A stretch of DNA of 7,313 nucleotides. It comes from Pseudomonas sp. (GTDB lineage: Bacteria; Pseudomonadota; Gammaproteobacteria; Pseudomonadales; Pseudomonadaceae). The stretch covers positions 5,229 through 12,541 of the forward strand of contig DQAA01000599.1 in NCBI GenBank assembly GCA_003523465.1. The letters are read 5' to 3'. This document shows, one piece after another, positions 4,668-7,313 of the stretch (position 1 is the stretch's first letter; every line of letters begins with the position of its first letter). The notes under the pieces are model-generated. The model had not been told where the DNA came from. It did not search any database and saw only the letters and a list, made by a program, of their open reading frames with translations. Made by a program: the position numbers and the translations under genes.

Positions 4668-6118
4668 TGCCTGTTCAATCCACCAACCCGGATTACGACG
4701 CTCACATCGAAGAGTGGCGGATGATGGACGACGCCCTGGAGGGCGAGGGCGCTATCAAGCGCAGTCCGCGCAATCTGCCCAAGCCCAGCGGCATGACCGA
4801 GGCGGAGAAGCTGGACGGTGCCGGCAACGCCTACCTGTACCAGAACTACACGGCTCGGGCCCAGTACGAACACTGGGTGCGCGACTCGCTCCGCTCGATG
4901 ATGGGCTTGGTCTCCCGGCTTATCCCCGAGGTGCAGTTGCCGGCGGGACTGAAAGGCCTTGAGGAGAACGCCACAGCTGATGGCTTCGGCCTGACCCAGC
5001 TGTTCCTGCGGATCGTGCGCCAGGCCATTTCCCACGGTCGGGTGCCGCTGGTGGTCAACATCGACGACTCCGGCCAGCCTTACTTCGCCACCTATGCGGT
5101 ACGCAACGCTATCAACTGGGACACAGCCGACCAGGGCGGTCGACAAGACCTGGTGCTGTCCGTTTTCCGCGAGTTCCGGCGCAAGGAGCAGGACCGCTAC
5201 AGCCATGAATGCGAGACGGTCTACCGCGAGTTCTACATGGACGGCTCAGTCTGCCGAACAGGCGTGCGCAATGAGGCCGGCGAGCTGATCGAAGACGACC
5301 GTCCACTGGGCACGGTCGACGGCAAAAACCAACTGCTCCGCGGCCTCGACTACATCCCGGTCATTTACTGCGGCTCCACGGACAACTCGCCTGGAGTGGA
5401 TGAGATTCCGCTGCTGACAATGGCCCGTGCGGCGTTGAAGTCCTACCAGCTCAGCGCCGACTACTTCACGGCACTGCACCAGACCAGCCACCCGCAGCCC
5501 TGGGTTTCTGGCCTGGACGAGAGCGTCGAGCTCAGCGTCACCGGCCCATCTGCGGCTTGGGACCTGGGACCGAAAGGCCAGTGTGGCTATCTGGAGTTCC
5601 AAGGTGCAGGTATCGAGGCGGTGCGGACAGCCATGGAAGACCAGAAGAACGCTGCCCTCGAGGCCGGCGCCAAGGTCATGGACGTGTCCGGTACGGAGTC
5701 AGGCGAGGCCCGTAAGACCCGCCAGAACGACCAGCACGCCACGTTGCACAGCATCGTCATCACTGCTGCCGCCGGTATCGAGCAGGCTCTGCGCTACGCC
5801 GCAGAGTGGACCGGCTACAACGCCGACGAGGTCGTCTTCACGGTCAAGCCGGAGTTCTTGATCCCCGAGGTCAACGCCCAGGTCCTGGCCGAACTGCAAA
5901 AGAGCGTCATGGCCGGCACCATCAGCGCCGAGACCTACTGGCAGTACCTCACCACCGGCAAGCTGCCGGAGCGCCCCTACAACGAAGAGGCCGAGCTGAT
6001 CAGCGACGAGCGCGAGTCGGTCGGTATCAACCTGGACAATGTCGATGGCGACGAAACCGAAGCAGACGGCGGACGAGAAGCTGCTGGAGCAGGCAAGCCG
6101 CCACTCGGTACTGCTTGA
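4667..6118 (+). CDS. DUF4055 family portal protein (483 aa)
   Basis: The portal forms the ring at one capsid vertex through which TerL pumps DNA and to which the tail joins. The protein matches the DUF4055 (PF13264) pattern: an N-terminal helical part with WRMMDDALEGEGAIK and YLYQNYTARAQYEHWVRDSL (about 17-70); a central alpha/beta part with SHGRVPLVVNID and YIPVIYCGS; then LSADYFTALHQTSHPQPWVSG and an SGEARKTRQNDQHATLHSI helix (about 344-364) typical of portals; and an Asp/Glu/Gly-rich tail. Length is normal for the family. The ATG at 4667 overlaps the TerL stop and has GGAGG (4653-4657) 9 bases upstream, so it is coupled to TerL. The last ~25 codons overlap the head-protein gene in another frame. 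Confidence 0.92.
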   Translation: MPVQSTNPDYDAHIEEWRMMDDALEGEGAIKRSPRNLPKPSGMTEAEKLDGAGNAYLYQNYTARAQYEHWVRDSLRSMMGLVSRLIPEVQLPAGLKGLEENATADGFGLTQLFLRIVRQAISHGRVPLVVNIDDSGQPYFATYAVRNAINWDTADQGGRQDLVLSVFREFRRKEQDRYSHECETVYREFYMDGSVCRTGVRNEAGELIEDDRPLGTVDGKNQLLRGLDYIPVIYCGSTDNSPGVDEIPLLTMARAALKSYQLSADYFTALHQTSHPQPWVSGLDESVELSVTGPSAAWDLGPKGQCGYLEFQGAGIEAVRTAMEDQKNAALEAGAKVMDVSGTESGEARKTRQNDQHATLHSIVITAAAGIEQALRYAAEWTGYNADEVVFTVKPEFLIPEVNAQVLAELQKSVMAGTISAETYWQYLTTGKLPERPYNEEAELISDERESVGINLDNVDGDETEADGGREAAGAGKPPLGTA

Positions 6119-7136
6119 GCGGCTAAAGGCTGGCGAGGTCAAGAAGTTCGAGATCTACCTGAGGCGCGTCGATACTCACGTCCGTGACCAGCTCACCCGC
6201 AAGGAGCTGACAACCTACAGCCGCAGTCGGCTGGAGGAGTTTCTGGGGCGCGTCGGCGGCAAGCTGCTGGAGATCTACAAGGCCTTCGGCGATCGTATGC
6301 AGGCCGACCTGGTGGATATCGCCCTGTACGAAGCAGCGTTCGAGGGGCGCAGCCTGGCCCAGGCGCTGCTGATCGACGCGGCCATGCCGACTGATGCGTT
6401 GATCCGGGCTGCGATCAACACCCAGCCGCTGCAGGTGTCAGGACTGGACGGCGGCACGTTGCTCAAGTCGTTCCTTAATGACTGGACTCGCACCGAGTCG
6501 ATCCGGGTGACCAATACCGTCCGGTTGGGTGTGGTGCAGGGGCAGACCAACGCGGAGATCACTCAAGCCGTTCGGGGAACTGCCGCGCAGAACTTCACCG
6601 ACGGCGTGCTGGCCGTCAGCAATCGCAATGCCAGGTCGATTGTTCAGACCGCTGTCCAGCATGTCGCCACCACGGCGCGGATGGAGACGCTGAAGGCGAA
6701 TGCCGACGTGATTCCGGGTTATCGCTGGGTATCGACGCTTGACCGCAAGACCAGCACGGTGTGCAAGAGCCTGGATGGACGGGAATTCGAAGTCGGGAAG
6801 GGGCCTTTGCCACCGGCGCATGTGAATTGCCGTTCGACGACGGTGCCGGTGACCAGACTGTCGGCTTTGTTTGCAGAAGGGGCAACGCGAGCGTCTGCCG
6901 GAGCTGCTGGAGGTGCACAGGTCTCGGCAGGGCTCAGTTATTACCAGTGGCTCCAGACGCAGCCGGCGGCTTTCCAAGACGCTGCAATGGGTCCGGTGCG
7001 CGGCAAACTGTTCCGTGATGGTGGGCTTACGGCCGAGCGGTTTGCGGCGCTCCAATTGGACAAGAACTTCAAACCGCTGACGCTGGACCAACTCAAGGAA
7101 CTGGAGCCGCTGGCCTTCAAGCGCGCGGGCGTTTGA
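6045..7136 (+). CDS. Phage head morphogenesis protein, Mu gpF/SPP1 gp7-like (363 aa)
   Basis: This minor head protein binds the portal vertex and assists head assembly or DNA delivery. The C-terminal domain has the family signature: YRWVSTLDRKTSTVCKSLDG (227-246) then LPPAHVNCRSTTVPV, with Cys240, His259 and Cys262 as likely metal-binding or structural residues. The first 220 residues are mostly helical and charged. The residues after 270 are Ala/Gly-rich and end with YYQWLQTQPAAFQDAAMG, a segment often found at the end of such proteins. Two in-frame ATGs compete, 6039 and 6045. I prefer 6045 because TGGA (6033-6036) is then 8 bases away; 6039 would add two residues. Either way the gene overlaps the portal gene by 74-80 bases. 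Order and content (TerL, portal, gpF) are canonical. Confidence 0.92.
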   Translation: MATKPKQTADEKLLEQASRHSVLLERLKAGEVKKFEIYLRRVDTHVRDQLTRKELTTYSRSRLEEFLGRVGGKLLEIYKAFGDRMQADLVDIALYEAAFEGRSLAQALLIDAAMPTDALIRAAINTQPLQVSGLDGGTLLKSFLNDWTRTESIRVTNTVRLGVVQGQTNAEITQAVRGTAAQNFTDGVLAVSNRNARSIVQTAVQHVATTARMETLKANADVIPGYRWVSTLDRKTSTVCKSLDGREFEVGKGPLPPAHVNCRSTTVPVTRLSALFAEGATRASAGAAGGAQVSAGLSYYQWLQTQPAAFQDAAMGPVRGKLFRDGGLTAERFAALQLDKNFKPLTLDQLKELEPLAFKRAGV

Positions 7137-7161
7137 CCATTTTCGTTCTGGCATGTATAGA
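7133..7161 (+). promoter_or_regulatory. Sigma-70-like promoter at the end of the head gene
   Basis: TTGACC (7133-7138, 5/6 to consensus) overlaps the stop codon of the head gene. After exactly 17 bases comes TATAGA (7156-7161, 4/6). Transcription would start near 7168, about 25 bases before the GTG of the next gene. The region 7137-7192 is AT-rich compared with its surroundings. This would express the following gene independently of the late operon. Confidence 0.55.
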
Positions 7162-7192
7162 CTCAATTTCACATGCAAAGGAGTGTGTCAAA

Positions 7193-7313
7193 GTGCCGGA
7201 AAAAAAGGTTGGGATTGAAGAGCTTGACGGTTGGTGGATTGATTACGTCGTCGGTCAGCAAGTCTGTGGTCTCAAGCCACACATCCTATGGACCGCTGGA
7301 GGCCCTGGCATCA
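7193..7313 (+). CDS. N-terminal part of an unidentified protein, probable moron
   Basis: Starting at GTG 7193, the frame reads MPEKKVGIEELDGWWIDYVV, then GQQVCGLKPHILWTAGGPGI, and is open to the window edge (40 residues seen). AAAGGAG (7177-7183) lies 9 bases upstream, and a sigma-70-like promoter precedes that. The first half uses AT-richer codons (GAAAAAAAGGTT, GGATTGATTAC) than the packaging genes. The ELDGWWIDYVV segment recalls the start of DUF2591/NinX-like phage proteins (L-x-x-W/L-D-x-x-V), but the match is too short to rely on. In many phages the next gene here would be a scaffold, protease or capsid gene; this start does not look like any of those. The gene is well supported; the function is unknown. 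Confidence 0.65.
   Translation, partial: MPEKKVGIEELDGWWIDYVVGQQVCGLKPHILWTAGGPGI

Noticed and set aside
4595..5206. 203-codon minus-strand open frame opposite the portal gene
   Set aside because: Antisense shadow of a well-recognised portal gene; spans the TerL/portal junction without its own ribosome site being convincing.
6438..7178. 246-codon minus-strand open frame opposite the head gene
   Set aside because: Arg/His/Leu-rich antisense translation of a clear gpF-like gene, with no supporting signal.

Overview
The window is the late-region entrance and DNA-packaging module of a tailed, double-stranded DNA phage, most likely a prophage in a Pseudomonas-like gammaproteobacterium. The host guess rests on high GC with C/G-ending codons, strong GGAG-type ribosome binding sites, and the style of the packaging genes (DUF2280 small terminase, TerL, DUF4055 portal, Mu gpF-like head protein). 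It is inferred from style, not from a database match.

Layout: (1) 1-170, the C-terminal end of a gene that may encode a Q-type antiterminator. (2) 167-267, a perfect -35 box overlapping that stop codon and, about 70 bases on, a strong intrinsic terminator. This resembles the pR'/tR' late-promoter leader of lambdoid phages. (3) 316-725, an orphan gene of unknown function closed by a second strong terminator. (4) 762-1450, a translationally coupled pair of small proteins, each with one membrane segment and a coiled coil, of opposite predicted topology. (5) 1514-1943, a phage HslV/proteasome-like Ntn-hydrolase gene whose last ~25 codons are out of frame because of one extra G in a G6 run. (6) 1974-2174, a small gene on the minus strand with its own ribosome binding site. 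(7) 2248-2856, a zinc metallopeptidase of the phage family with HExxH and HDxEEF motifs. (8) 2888-7136, the packaging and head operon: DUF2280 protein, TerL, DUF4055 portal and Mu gpF-like head protein, closely packed or overlapping. (9) 7133-7313, a well-spaced sigma-70-like promoter overlapping the end of the head gene, followed by a good ribosome binding site and the start of a new gene that runs off the window.

How it works together: late transcription would start near 200, stop at the first terminator unless antitermination occurs, then read through the accessory genes into packaging. The small terminase recognises phage DNA. TerL cuts it and pumps it through the portal into the prohead, and the gpF-like protein completes the portal vertex. 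The minus-strand gene and the gene after 7193 look like independently expressed morons inserted into this operon. Everything from 1 to 2856 is accessory in character; 2888-7136 is conventional.

The most notable points are the homopolymer frameshift that removes the C-terminal active-site region of the proteasome-like protein, the two different predicted peptidases lying next to the packaging genes, the late-promoter-like leader, and the promoter at the end of the head gene. There is no gene-free stretch over 300 bases, and I see no tRNA, CRISPR array, insertion sequence or attachment site.
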